Assembly: GCA_015501585.1 (NCBI GenBank) | Contig: JADNRY010000062.1 | Location: 1 to 64,000, forward strand | Reading direction: 5' to 3' | Length of the DNA stretch: 64,000 nucleotides | DNA from: Rhodocollybia butyracea | Taxonomy: Eukaryota > Basidiomycota > Agaricomycetes > Agaricales > Omphalotaceae | Part shown: positions 21,966-34,120 of the stretch, one piece after another | Layout of the letters: each line of letters starts with the position of its first letter | Numbering within the stretch: position 1 is the first letter of the stretch | Program-made: the position numbers and the translations under genes | The notes under the pieces: model-generated | Database searches by the model: none | What the model was told of the DNA's origin: nothing | Seen by the model: only the letters and a program-made list of their open reading frames with translations

Positions 21966-23758
21966 TATGCCTACAACGGGCAAGTAGTTCAACGGCGTCA
22001 ACTGACAACCCACCATTTTCGTGACGCCTCTTCCTCCTCCTGCTCCTTCATCTGACCGGTTTTAGGCCATGCTATCCGCGTCTTTCTCACAGCGCGATTC
22101 AGGCAACAACACTGGCACACCACCGGATGCTCCTCATAGTACCTCCCACAACAGCGCAAACACTCGGTCCTCTGGAAAAGCCTCGAACAAATATAACTGT
22201 GCCCAGTCTTTTATTGCGGGCTCCTCACGAAAGGTTCAATGAAGACTGTCTCCTCAGTCCTCCTTCAGTCCTTTTTCCCTCGCTGCACTACCCGCCGAAA
22301 CTCGAGGTTCATTCTGACCACCGTGGGCAGCAAAGAATCTGCCACCGCTGCCAGATATTGCACTGACAGCAACGACCTCCGCCTCGAGGGAATGCTTCGT
22401 ACAGAAACGGTGGCCACCAGGAAACACATCCAGAACCTCAGAGACAGCCGCCCTTGAGAGCACTAGAGGAGCTTACAACTTTGTCCATCGCCGCCTGGAC
22501 CAATTGAAGCAACGTATGCTAAACCTACTCGACGTCCTCTTATATATGTCCTTACGAGCCGAGTGAGTTCATCTCCGCCTCGTTCAGGACACGATACCTC
22601 TACTGACCATCTCGCTTCCCACTCATCAGACATTTTTAGTAACAAGGAAAACGGACATGGACCAGGAGCCTCCCAATACCACTCGACGCCACAGCCCCAC
22701 GTTGCTTCTCCTAACTGCTTCACTGCGGCCTCTCTCGACGACATCCCGTCGTGCCTCTGTCGCTCGACAAACACAATCGATCTCTTTTCCAACATTTCGG
22801 TTCTATGACCCCCTGAACATGGAATTTGTGGACTCCGATGGTGATCCGTCTATGACGGGCCTGGACCGTAGTCACCCCAACTGGCGTCGTTTGCTTCTCC
22901 GGTCAACTGAAACCCCATCGCCAAACCTCTTGCCTCGGTGGACATATCTCCCAACTGCCGGCGACACCACCGCTTCCGAAAGACTGGCACACAGGTATCC
23001 GGGTCCTCTATCACACACTATGGTATACCGAGATCTATAGTGTATGTTTCGACAAAAACTGCTAGATTCCACAGCAACGGTAGAGCGCTCTTCTAGACCT
23101 AGTTTGTTCACAGCTCAACGAGTCCCTACCACATCGCACACGTGGGGCCTGCGCGATGCCATGTGCGTCTCTTCTTTAACAGCCCAGCCCAGGCTTCAGT
23201 GCTTTAGCGTTCATCGATGCTTGGAACAGCCATGTTAACTGTCAACAACTCCGCCTTCAAGACCACTCTCCACCCAGCCTCCGAATGAATCGGTTAGCGG
23301 TGGGGAAGGCATTGGTGCGTACCCTCGCCTCACCATGTTATGTCCTCTACTCAAACTTTAGACAGAGATTAACCGTTCGAGGGTTGGCCTAATTTCGCTC
23401 ATCAAGGATTTAATTACTTAGCTGTTTGTATACGGTAGCTAGCTAGATGTCATGTATGTCACAACAAGATATTTATATTCCGAGTTCGGAAACTCAGACG
23501 CGTGAAGAATACTCATCCAAGGTTCTCAACGTTTTTCAACCTCTTCTTCGCTGAAAGTTATCCGCGTCTAAGAACCAGCGCAGGATCTTCAAGATATCTA
23601 GCACAGCGCTCATTAGCTGACGGCGTCCCCATACTGAAGTTGGATATAAGTACTAGCTGCAGTGTTTTCCCGAGTTCTCTACGCATACTAGTTACAAAGC
23701 CAAAATCAGTACTACAGCTTTCAAGCCTGGTGAACGATAGCTCACTCCAACTTCTAAT
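21966..23758. other. Foreign-looking insert and block boundary, no firm gene
   Basis: Sequence unrelated to the rest of the window interrupts the apyrase copy at about 21965 and runs to about 23480. It is richer in C on the plus strand and more GC-rich than its neighbours. The longest open frame (22657-23040, 127 residues, Pro/Ser/Thr-rich) has no recognisable domain and no splice context. A transposon-derived or gag-like remnant is possible but unproven. The last 250 bases (from about 23500) match the segment before the intact carrier gene and open the second duplicated block. Confidence 0.4.
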
Positions 23759-25030
23759 ATGTCGTTCAAGACTTTCGAAATGAACAGCCTGGTTCTCTCC
23801 GTTGTCTTCGCAATCCCTATTGGCCGTCCTGGTAATACAAACATCACTAGTAAATGGTGTTCTGATTCGATACAGAGTCGATTTCGTCCCCGCCACTGGG
23901 AGGATCCGTCTTGAGGAAGAGCGGATGCAATGCACTGGTAGCGCCAAATGGTGATAGTCTTTTAGTCCCCTCAACTGCACAGTATTGACTCGTTTTGAAA
24001 GAAAAACGATCGGTTACTTTGGAATGATGAAGAGAGCGTTTCAACTTGAAGTGAGTCGTCTCTTCGTCTTGTAGAAATCCAGCCTCAATGTATATTTGTA
24101 ACTAGGGCTGGGCTGGTCTATTCAAGGGCTTCAGTGCGTATACTAAGCTACTCTGTAACAAAACCGCTGTTCGAAGTTACCTTGGGTTACAGGGCCAAAT
24201 CTGCTTAGCATTATTATCTGTTATACCTCTCTGCTCTTTTTTTTGGTCTCTTTCAGACCTGGAATTCCCCCGTCATTTGCCACCGTTGGGATCTCCAACG
24301 TCATTACATTCTTACTGGCCACATTACCTGGCCACATTAATCATAGGAACTTCATCATCTTGACCAATCGGTAAGTGAATGTCTCGTTTCGAGTTTTTCA
24401 ACATACATACTCAATGAACTACTACAGTGCAATTATTACACCATACATCGGTTAGTGAATGTCTCGAAGTTTCGAGTTTTTCAACATCAGCACTCAATGA
24501 ACTACAGTGCAATTACACCATACAGGCTTTCGTTCTTCTTGGGAGCTCTGTTTACGCCTTATGAACGCCGCCGCCCATGGATGCTTTACTTAACTTTATT
24601 ATGGCAGTTGTATTTCAGCTGATAATCCAACTCGGCTTCACATTAATCAGTCGATGGCTCTTCACTTAAGTCTTGGAGCAGCACCAAGTTGCCTATATTA
24701 TTGCTGTAATGTCTTTGGTCTTGGTGGTCACCACCATCTCTGTGCCTCTCCAAATCATTGATACAAGGCTGTCCGTTCGACGCAACTTTGGTGGTGATCC
24801 CCCGAGCTTCGAAATGGATCCGGAAGACAGCCATCTACAGGAGTACGCGAGCGAGCAGGTTGTCCAGTATGTATCTTGACTGTGTGCAATCTCTATTAGG
24901 AAACTGACCATCCATGTTTACTTTCCAAGGATTCGAGATAAGCCATACACTGGGATGGCCACAGATGGAAAGAAGGATGGAAAACACTCTTCCGAGAATG
25001 GTGGCTCACTCTGCTGCCGCGCCTTTTCAT
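23759..25030 (+). pseudogene. Mitochondrial carrier pseudogene (duplicate of 1625-2874)
   Basis: Aligns through all exons with the intact carrier at 1.6-2.9 kb. Lesions: a deletion of about 16 bp in exon 1 after AIPIG (frameshift); further small deletions near the exon-1 end; a duplicated stretch and insertions around the intron before LSYFG; loss of codons in that exon; and an in-frame TAA near 24668 where the intact gene has FTPVLEQ. The rest, such as QHQVAYIIAVMSLVLVVTT, is still recognisable. The gene is dead but relatively young. Confidence 0.9.
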
Positions 25031-25465
25031 CATCCGATAATGCGGTAGTTATTTGTGACTATCGAGACGGCTTGACTTGGCCCCGATTGTGGGTTGAAAT
25101 CATGCATTTATACGAAGGAAGAGTGCTTCAATGTGAGCATTATAGACCTCCCCTAAGTAGGAATCTAATCGATTACATGAATGTAACCTTGCGCTGAATG
25201 GTTAAAATGATTTTTGTGAATAGGTGAATAGTTTGCGTCTGCAACTATATAACATTATTTCAAGCTTTTTCACGCTGTATGTCTGGGAAGTGTATATGGG
25301 AGGCCGTCTGTTTTACATATACATATTTTATCAACAAATCTCTCTCCATATCTTCAAAACCCTTCGCTATGCGTGATCCCGGCTGTCAATCTTGCTCGTA
25401 CACTACTTGCGCTGGACCCCTGGGTTCAAGTCAGTTTGATGGCTTCAGAGCATTCTCGGAGCAGC
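25031..25465. other. Intergenic, 3' flank of carrier pseudogene and Hsp70-like gene 5
   Basis: Corresponds to 2875-3458 in the first block, with deletions. It includes the shared GCGCTGGACCCCT stretch near 25410. No gene is visible. Confidence 0.5.
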
Positions 25466-27873
25466 CTACCTTTGCTCGACTCCCTGGATGAAGGTGGAGT
25501 GTTCAGTGAAGATTCTCCAGGGAGAAAATAAACATACATCTTTCCCTTTCCATGCAATCTGAGCTTTCAGTTCTGTCAAACCAAACAACAAGATGATAGC
25601 ATAGCTAGTCTTGTAGTATGTCGAACCATTTCCAGGCTTTCGATGCGTTGTATAGGATACTCGTGAAACGTCGGCAGTCACTGTACAAGCCGTTGTATAC
25701 ATTTCTGTCAAGGATTGTGAACGTCTTATGCACGCAATTCTTAAGGTACATGATAAGGCCGAACATACCAGTATCTACATCAATCCATTCGGGGTTCTTG
25801 TTGGCTCCTTCATATCTTAGAATGTCCGCAGAGATCTTTCTAAGAGGAGCGATAGTTTCACCAAAATAAAGTGATCGGAACTCCTGCTCTTCCTCTATTT
25901 GCACATCCTGTCGACAAAAATGAACCACAAGTTATGCGTTTGGGAAATGCCTGACCTTCTCCAATATAACCGAGTATGAATTGTCCACCTTGAGACATCC
26001 CGATGCCTTGGAAACAATGTATCCTCGTCTTTGGTGCTCAGGATTGTCCTTGTCATACCCCACAAAGCAACTTACTCCGTATGGCCATCTAGAGACACGC
26101 TTGGTAACGAAATGATCTAGATAAAATGAAACGGCTCCATCGGAAACTGCTTTATTCCTGAATAACGTTATGAAACTTGTCAAACAGTACTGGAAATATT
26201 GAATTGAAGACGCTTACACATGGGTATCTGGGCGGTATACCTCCAATCCAAGAAGTTGCAACCCATCCTTAAGCTTAGACAACAGCCAAGGACTTGCAGC
26301 AAATCCACCAACTAGAAACACAGACTACAGATACAAAACGATCATTAGAAGGTTATCTGGTAGTGGAGGTTTAGTAGGTTCTCACAGTTATAGTCGCTTG
26401 TGCGTCGCTGCGCTGTTTCAGAATCGCTTTCAAGGCTGCTCTAACAGAGGGTTCAAAGAACCGCGCAACATCAGACCTGCAATAACTATTTAGTGAAAAG
26501 TGATTACTTAAGGAAACCGTAAACGTACTTACCCTGAAATCTTCATTTGACCAGACCGAATATCGAGAGCAAGGTCGGTATCATTTCGCCCCCCAAACTT
26601 GATAAAGCAAGCTTCTTTGCTATTTCTGAACTGCAACTTGCTTGTGCAGTCAAAACTGTCAGTTATGGCGGCTACATCGCCATAAAACCGAGTTCCTTTC
26701 AGTTTATCTGCAAGGGAAAGCGTAAACTTTATGGAGGGAAGCAGAAAACAGAACAGGACTCGTGTGATACCTTGGACATAGTCTTCAGCTAGTCCAGTGA
26801 CAAAGATTGACCCAGCAAAGTGACCTTTGATCATTGAGCATCAATTATCTATTGGGTAACTTCAGAGAAGTACTATTATACGTACACTGAGGACGAGTAA
26901 TTTCCTGGAAAGTGATAACTTTCCCAGATTTGGACGAGGAGTAGGCACTGAGGTCGATAGTTCCCCCACCTGCGTCTAAAATGATTACTCCCTTGTTTTC
27001 CTGTGATAGCAGCCATCAGTAAGTAGCATTACATACCAAGAAGTACATACACCAATTTTAAGGCCATTGTTGACACAAAAGTGCAAACTAGCTTCACCTT
27101 CGGTGACAAAATGTATGCGATCTTGGTCATTGATGTCGGAAACAAGGCCTGCTAGAACTGCCGCTTGTCGCATGTAGCTTTGTTGTAAACCCTCCCAACC
27201 GTTTGGATGGCTTAGAACAAAAATGATGCGATTTTGAACGGAAGCCCAGAAGCTGACACCATCAGGAAGCACCGTTTCCTCGATGAATGACTTGACGCAT
27301 GACAAGAGGTATCGGAGGAAATCAGCAAATACTTCTATGACCGATTTTTTCGGTGGGAGCGGTGGGATCTTTTTAAAGGCAGGATCGGAAACATAAGACT
27401 TGGGTCGCAGATGCATTTTGAACCTATATGTTCAAAATCTCAAGTCTCATTTTTGAACAGTGTAGAAACACCGAGCATACCATTCAACTTTTATCCATTG
27501 CTCAGTCTCGGCTTGATCAATTGTAGCTGGTAGCTGTGTCTCAGCCCCAATAGCGCGCACCACTCCTCTGGCATCATAGTAGATGATGGAAGGGATTTTC
27601 GATGAATCACTAGGATTTTGACCGGGAAACCTATTGACTGCTTAGACAATCTGCGGGAACCACTCCGAGTCGGTGAAGATTGACCTAGTGACACCTTTGA
27701 TTTCTGGTACTAGACCAGGATTGAGCACACTGCGAGAGCAGATTTGAGATATGTATCTTGAATTAAATGTAACGAGTACAGAACCTGAATGAAATACCAC
27801 TGAACGTTGTCCCAATATCTAAAGCAACGACTAATTCTCGTTGAGAGCCAGAGAAAGGTTTGCGCCTGGACAT
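25466..27873 (-). CDS. HSPA12-like Hsp70 family ATPase, pair 5
   Basis: Starts MSRRKPFSGSQRE at 27873. Phosphate-1 is LDIGTTFSGIS. The long exon (about 27053-27416) begins FKMHLRPKSYVSDPAF and ends CVNNGLKIG before a normal GTATGT donor. Phosphate-2 lies near 26955-27000 (ILDAGGGTIDLSAY) and the adenosine motif near 26297-26328 (VFLVGGFAAS). The C-terminal exons encode SFYLDHFVTKRVSRWPYG, EEEQEFRSLYF and ILLFGLTELKAQIAW. The last exon encodes GVEQR and a stop at 25466. I see no inactivating change. Its 3' exon and flank group it with copies 1 and 2 rather than with its neighbour copy 6. Confidence 0.8.
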
Positions 27874-28774
27874 GGTTGTAGAAAAAAGAAATGTGGTACC
27901 ACAGTTGGTACAAAGGATTTCGGAAACCCCAAGTAGGCTGTAACTTGAGGTAGTAATAACTTGAAGCCTCTATCGAAAGCATAAAGGGAACTTATTTTAA
28001 CATTCAAGTATGCATTCAAATCAGGAAGTAGGACCTCAGCCACCTTGCATAAATCCATGAGGCAGATCTCATCAGAAATTGTGATGCCTACACATCATTT
28101 TACAATTTGATTCTTTTACCTCCTTTGTGGATTATAGACGCCAGTGTCATATCTGTAACCGACCTGCCAAGAAATTCAAAAATAACCATATACTCTACTC
28201 TACAGTGCTTTGCATAAAGGGCTGCTCAATTCCACTCGCCCTGTCACTCACGAGTGGAATTAAATGCAAGCCGATGTGATGGGAAACAAAGGCCCAACCC
28301 AATCCTGACTGTTGGATATCAGTATCATTGTTATGATTGATCGAGAGAAAAACTTGACGGCTATAGGCGGGCGCTAAAACTTCTAAGCGCACTCGAATTT
28401 CGGACATTTTTGGGTACAGTAGAGCAAATTTGGTTCGGACATTTCTGCCCCGAACCGGAATTTTTTGCGAAAACCCTTAGGTGGTATTTTCCGGGGTCCT
28501 GCTGAGGTCCACGTAGCTATTAGTTTGGCTACTACATCAAAATATATGATCTGAAAAGGCTACTCTGTCGGGAGAAGTCAAAGGCATTGAACGTTTGAGT
28601 GAATCAAGATAGATCAAGATGAGCCGAAAGATGCCAACTGTCAAAATAGCTTTAAGTAGCAACAGCTTGCAGGGCAGCGATGCTTTACAGAGTAAGAGGT
28701 AGGCTGATTCCTTGAAAGCCTTTTAGGTACCACAAGGCATTGGCTGGAATCATCTACTACCTACTCGATCTCCA
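27874..28774. promoter_or_regulatory. Divergent promoter of pair 5, widened by an insertion
   Basis: The start codons are 901 bp apart, against 154-293 bp in pairs 1, 2, 4 and 6. The extra sequence (about 27990-28550) has no gene. It contains an 11-bp hairpin (AATTCCACTCG and its complement, near 28228-28261) just after a CAGTGCTTTGCATAAAGG stretch at about 28204, and a CCGGGGTCCTGC stretch near 28490. The last resembles the right end of the hAT-like element at 31.1 kb. One or two decayed DNA transposons are likely. The conserved promoter motif survives in altered form just before the coiled-coil gene (about 28660-28690). Confidence 0.5.
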
Positions 28775-30186
28775 ATGCACAACCCACCTCACTCGGAAAG
28801 AGACTCAGATCATAACTCTAGTCATAGCCATACACGGAGAGACGACCATGAACTCCACAAAGGAGTCACACCTTATGCTGAAGGCAGTTGTCATCCTGAC
28901 TCTTCTTCCTATGCTCCAGCCCGTCGTCCGTACGCAGATGTTCCCTATCATCCCATTGGGCCAGACGAGCAGAACGTCCACGCAATAGAAAATCGCACCG
29001 GACATCATACAGATGAAAGGTCGCATCGATCATCAGCTGATGACACAGCAGCCTCTCGGCCCCTGAGGAACTTAGAGAGAAACGCCGCCGAAAAGCAAAT
29101 TCGATTGCTTGAAGTGCAGCTTCAAAAAGCACAACGTGAAAACCACACAAAGGACGATAAAATTGATCATCTGAACCGACATCTTTCTGGGGCGCAGAGA
29201 GATATCGGCCAGTATCGAATGAAGGACGCCCACAGTCAAGAGCTTTTGGATGCACAAAGGCAGGAACTGCAGGGAGTCCGTGCATTTTTGAACATGACTG
29301 ACTCGTACTCGGGTGGAGATATCATTAAAATACTTAACACCCTTAATTCCGAAATCTTTCAGGCTGCTGCTGTCATTACAGACACGGTCGAAGGAGCCCA
29401 TCCTGGTGGTGGGAGAGACCGTCGTTCGGATGATGCTTCAGCAGTTGAAGAGGTCCGAAGGGCATTGGGAGATGGGGTGAAGGATCTCCTTCAGCCTGAG
29501 GGAAATGGGATTCAAGGGGAAAACATCACGATCATTCAAGCTGCACTACAAACAAGCTTGAATATTGCATTGGAGGATATTTGTCGCCAGTGGTCAAAGG
29601 ACGGCTTAGTAGATAAAACACTCAATAATGTATATGCTCAAATCCGAGCAAAGCAAGGTCAGCACAACTCGATGACATGCTATTCGGAGGCGTACTAAAG
29701 AGACATACAATTCCAGAGCAAGTTTTGGTGTCTGGAATATGGAGATCTCTAACCAGAGCAAAGACAAAATGCTTGGTTTACCAGGAGCCTAGTCTCAAAG
29801 ATTTAGCGAAAGATCTAGCGGAGCGGATGAAAGCGATTTTAGTTGTAGCAAAACGGTGGCCATACGGGAATTCAGAGTCTGAAAAGCAGATTAAATCTAT
29901 GGTTTCCGAAAAGGTCTCTGTCATTCTGAAACTTCTAGGGGGACTGGATGAAGCTATGAACGAGCGCGTTACATCCACAGATATGATACTGTACATTCCT
30001 GCCTTGGGTATACCCTTTGACGCACGGATCATGGAGGATGCAGATGGTGGAGAAACATCGAGCGGGACTGTACTGCTCGTCACAGAAATGGGACTGAAGA
30101 GGGTAGACAAGGATCCAGCTGGGCCAGACAAAGTGACTCTGCTGTTAAAACCCAAAGTGTTTCTTCGGGAGTCTTTTTTCGGGTAA
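28775..30186 (+). CDS. Coiled-coil, GrpE-like partner, pair 5
   Basis: Two exons (28775-29657, intron 29658-29716, 29717-30186) encode 450 residues. It begins MHNPPHSERD. The coiled coil is slightly shortened by loss of residues before KQIRLLEVQLQKAQREN. Helical domain GGDIIKILNTLNSEIFQAAA. Exon 2 has a small insertion (LAKDLAKDLAERM, a short internal repeat) and a complete beta-rich region: IPALGIPFDARIMED, GTVLLVTEMGL, LLLKPKVFL. The reading frame ends at a TAA right after ESFFG, about 15 residues earlier than in the other copies, so the charged C-terminal tail is lost. Confidence 0.75.
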
Positions 30187-31672
30187 GAGATTAGTATGAA
30201 AACTATAGGTTCAGAAGTCCGGGGACGGGGGTGGAGGTTTGTTCCTGGTAATCGCATATACATAATTGTAACATTCCAGAACGATTCGCCATTTCAACGT
30301 GTTGTACTGGTACTGGTAGCTCTTTTCTTGAGCATATGTAGTGATTCTACTTCCGAGTAGGCCTGAGGCAGTCCAGGGCCCCGGAAACTCCCCCTAGACC
30401 TTGTCCGGAATAGCGTATTTTAGGCCGGAAATTTCGCGAAATCCCTGTCCTATTATAGCGTATTTTAGGCCAGATGGTCCGCTTCCCTGTCCTACATAGC
30501 GTACTTTAGACTGGCGCGCGAGCGCCGAACCGAAATTTTTGAGGTGCTTCTACTCCAAAGAAGCATGCCAAAGCCGAGGGCCGACCGGTACCTGCGACAA
30601 AAGCATAAGCCATACAAAAATGTACCTTTCTGTTGTCCTATCGTTGTTAGATTATGTTCTTCTCGCCCGATGAGCTAGACGATATCCAGCTTGCAGCGAA
30701 AGCCACAAGTACCATCTTCATACTCATGCGCTTGTCGCTAATATCTTGTATCACCTCGGGAAGGATGAGTTGTATAGTTCACCTAGTAATATGCATCTAA
30801 ATGGCTGTCCTGAGAAACGGTGGCAGTCGTTTCGAATTCAAAAACAGGGCGCAAAAAATGTTCTCAAGGCCTTACCGGCGTTGAAAATTATGATACTTGC
30901 CAGAAATGTTACTCAGAATAATGCTTAGATCGTAGCATACGTAGAAGCCTGTAGGACGGTCCAGGATTTTTTGGGGATTTTTTGGATTTTTTAGGGAAAT
31001 TTTCTGATTCACGTGACAATCCTTGTCCGAAATAGCGTACTTGAGCCCAAAATCATAGCGTACTTGAGGATTTTTTGGCGGACAAGGTCTGAGGGGAGTT
31101 TCCGGGGCCCTGCCAGTCCGCTCTAAGAGTTTGATGGCTTAAGCGAGAAACCTCGTTGAACTTTCGAGTTGACTCGGACCAACGACATCCTGGTAGAACA
31201 TGACTTCTTCACAACTTCTTCATATACCAGTTTCACTGTACTTTAGTCTTGCAAGCCAGACTTCATGAGAGTGGAGACAACTCATTCACTCAAGGCTGTA
31301 CTCATGTCTTCCGTTTGATACAGATTGATGATTTTCCAGGACTTTCACAAGACTAGCCAGAACAGCGCAAGGTATACCAAGAAGTGTAGCTTATTTCAAA
31401 AGTAGAAGCCCTACTTCTTGCCCAAAGGGGCTGACAATTGGTTCTAACGTGCCACTTAGCCGCGACGGCTCCGATTGGAACAACCTGAATCTAGTCGCCG
31501 ACATCAACACTGGAGTTCAAGTCTATCTGCCCTTTGTTTGGCTATGCTGACAGAATGACATTCAGACTATGGGAAGCCTACGTTTTACATATTTTACCAA
31601 AGATTTTGCTCGCCCAGGATCGTCGAGGAGCTTCGTTATGTATACGCAGTTCTGGTTAATCTAGCTCGTACA
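30187..31672. other. Intergenic between pair 5 and pair 6
   Basis: Left and right ends match the flanks of other pairs. The middle is occupied by a hAT-like transposon (30375-31111). No independent gene is supported; one open frame of 60 codons lies inside the transposon. Confidence 0.5.
30375..31111. mobile_element. Non-autonomous hAT-like DNA transposon, 737 bp
   Basis: Terminal inverted repeats of about 30 bp begin AGGGCCCCGGAAACTCCCC at the left end, mirrored at the right end, and extend through an AGACCTTGTCCG stretch with one or two differences. It is flanked by 8-bp direct repeats, GGCAGTCC (30367-30374) and GCCAGTCC (31112-31119), with one mismatch. Eight-base target duplications are typical of hAT elements. 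Subterminal copies of TAGCGTA(T/C)TT occur several times at both ends, in the style of transposase-binding sites. There is no transposase, so it depends on one encoded elsewhere. Its interior (30650-30930) might be captured host sequence. Confidence 0.75.
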
Positions 31673-34120
31673 TTACTTGCGCTGGACCCCTAGATTCTTT
31701 AAGTAAGTTTTGTGATTCCCCAGCGTTGTATTAGAGTTGTACCTTTTCTCAACTCCCTAAGTGAAGTGTTCAGCGAAGATTCTCTAGAGAGCGATAAACC
31801 TACATTTCCCTCTTTCCATGCAATCTGAGCTTTCAGCTCTGTCAAACCAAACAACAAGATAACATCGAACTCCGTTTTGTAGTATATCGAACCATTCCCA
31901 GGTTTTCGATGCGTCGTATGGGAAATTCGCGAAACGTCGGCAGTCACTATACATGCTGTTGAGTACATTTCTATCGAATCCCGTCAACATCTAATATCTG
32001 ATGCGCGAAAAGGCCGAACATGACATACCAGCATCCACATCCGTCCAAGCTGGGTTCTTGTTGATTCCTTCATACTTCAAAATATCCACAGATATGCTAT
32101 TTAGACAAGTCGTAGTTTCACGGCAAAATGACGAACGAAACTCCTGGGCGTTTGATATTTCCACATCCTGTCGAAGAAAAGAGTCGTAGTAAGTAAGCAC
32201 AGTTTGTTGAGAAAGAATCTCTGACCTTTTGCAATATAACCGAATATTTATTGAGCACTTGCAACTTTCCAGTCACCGTGCTAGTAATGTATCCTCGTTC
32301 GTGGTGCTCAGCATTGTTCGCTTCATAAATGATATAACAGCGCAATCCGTAGGACCATCTAGAGACGCGACTGGTAACGAAATGATCTAGATAAAACGAA
32401 ACAGCTCCATCGGATACTGCCTTATTACTGTAGGACGGTATGGAACATGGTAAATGATGGAAAATTTGAACCTGACGAGACACTCACACATGAGTATCCG
32501 GGCGATATATACTCAACCCCAGAGGTTGCAATCCATCTTTGAGTTTGGACGAAAGCCAGGTACTTGCAGCAAAACCACCGACTAGAAACACAGACTATGA
32601 ACACAAAACGATCAATAGACCGTCATTTGGTAGTGGAGTTGAAGCACTCACCGTTATAGTCCTTCGTGCGCCACTGCGCTGTTGCGCGATCGCCTTCAGG
32701 GCTGCTTTAACAGAGGGTTCAAAGAAACGTGCAACGTCGGACCTGTAACAGCTAGTCGCTGTAGAGTGATTATATGAGGAAACGTAAGTAACATACCCCG
32801 GAATCTTCATTTGACCAGACCGAATGTCGAGAGCAAGGTCGGTATCACTTCGCCCCCCAAACTTAATAAAGCAAGCTTCCTTGCTATTTCTGAACTGCAA
32901 CTTGCTTGTACGGTCAAAACTGTCTGTTATTGCAGATACATCGCCATAAAACCGAGTTCCTCTCAGTTTATCTGCAAGGGAAAGTGTAAATTTTGAAAAG
33001 CAGATCAGATTCGAATGTAATACCTTGAACATAAAGTTGAGCTTCTTCGGTGACAAAGATCGACCCAGCGAAGCAGCCTTTGATTGGACATTAATTAGCG
33101 AATAACTTTGGGTAAGTACACTTACATTCAGGACGACTAATTTCCTGGAAGGCTATAGCTTCGCCGGATCCGTACGAGGAGTAAGCACTGATATCGATAG
33201 TTCCCCCACCTGCATCTAAAATGATTATTCCCTCGTTTTCCTGTAATAGCGGCCATTAGTAAGTAACGATCTGGGTATTGCATACCAAGAGGTACATATG
33301 CCAATTGTAAGACCATTGTTAACACAGAAGTGTAGACTAGCTTCGCCTTCGGAGACGAAATGTACGCGGTCTTGGTCGCTGATATTGTTGGAAACAAGGC
33401 CTGCTAGAACTGCCGCTTGTCGCATGTAATTTTGTTGCAAACCCTCCCAACCGTTCGGATGACTTAGAACAAAGATGATACGATTTTGAACAGAAGCCCA
33501 GAAGCTGACACCATCGGGAAGCACTGTTTCCTCGATGAATGACTTGACGCACGACAAGAGGTATCGGAGGAAATCCGCAAGTACTTCTACCAACGATTTA
33601 CTCGGTGGAAGCGGTGGGATGTGCCTAGAGGCGAGGCTGGAAGCATAAGACTTGGGTCGAAGATGCATTTTGAACCTAAATATTTGTTATCCTCAAGTCT
33701 AATTTTCGAAGTAAAGAAAGAGAGAACATACCATTCAACTTTTATCCATTGCTCGTTCTCAGCTTGTTCGATAATAATTGGTAGCTGCGTCTCCGCCCCA
33801 ATTGCGCGCGCCACTCCTATGGCGTCATAGTATAGGACAGAAGGAATTTTTGATGAACCACCGGGAATTTGAGCGGGAAACCTATCGACTGTCTAAACAG
33901 CTTGCGAGAACCTACTCGGTGAGGACTGACCTATTGACACTCTTGATTTCTGGTACCACACCAGGATCGAGCACACTGTGGGAGCAGACTTGAGATATCG
34001 TACTTTGAATTGAATACCACGAGTACAGAACCTGAATGAAATACCACTAAAGGTTGTTCCGACATCGAAAGCAACAACTAGTCCTCGGTGAGAGCCAGAG
34101 AAAGGTTTGCGCTTGGACAT
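31673..34120 (-). CDS. HSPA12-like Hsp70 family ATPase, pair 6, possible splice defect
   Basis: Starts MSKRKPFSGSHRG at 34120, with FDVGTTFSGIS in exon 1. Later exons read: VLDPGVVPEIKSVN; FPAQIPGGSSKIPSVLYYD; FKMHLRPKSYASSL through CVNNGLTIG; phosphate-2 ILDAGGGTIDISAY (33188-33235); KLRGTRFYGDVSAI; adenosine motif VFLVGGFAAS (32563-32595); SFYLDHFVTSRVSRWSYG; ILLFGLTELKAQIAW. The donor after GLTIG, which is GT in copies 1, 2, 4 and 5, reads AT (near 33298), and I find no in-frame replacement. Correct splicing is therefore doubtful. As in copy 4 the usual stop codon is TAC, and the frame continues about 20 residues to a TAA at 31673. It may be functional through a non-canonical donor, or be in early decay. 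Confidence 0.65.

Noticed and set aside
22657..23040. Open frame of 127 codons as a gene
   Set aside because: No domain, no splice context, overlapping alternative frames, biased composition; kept only as part of an unexplained insert.
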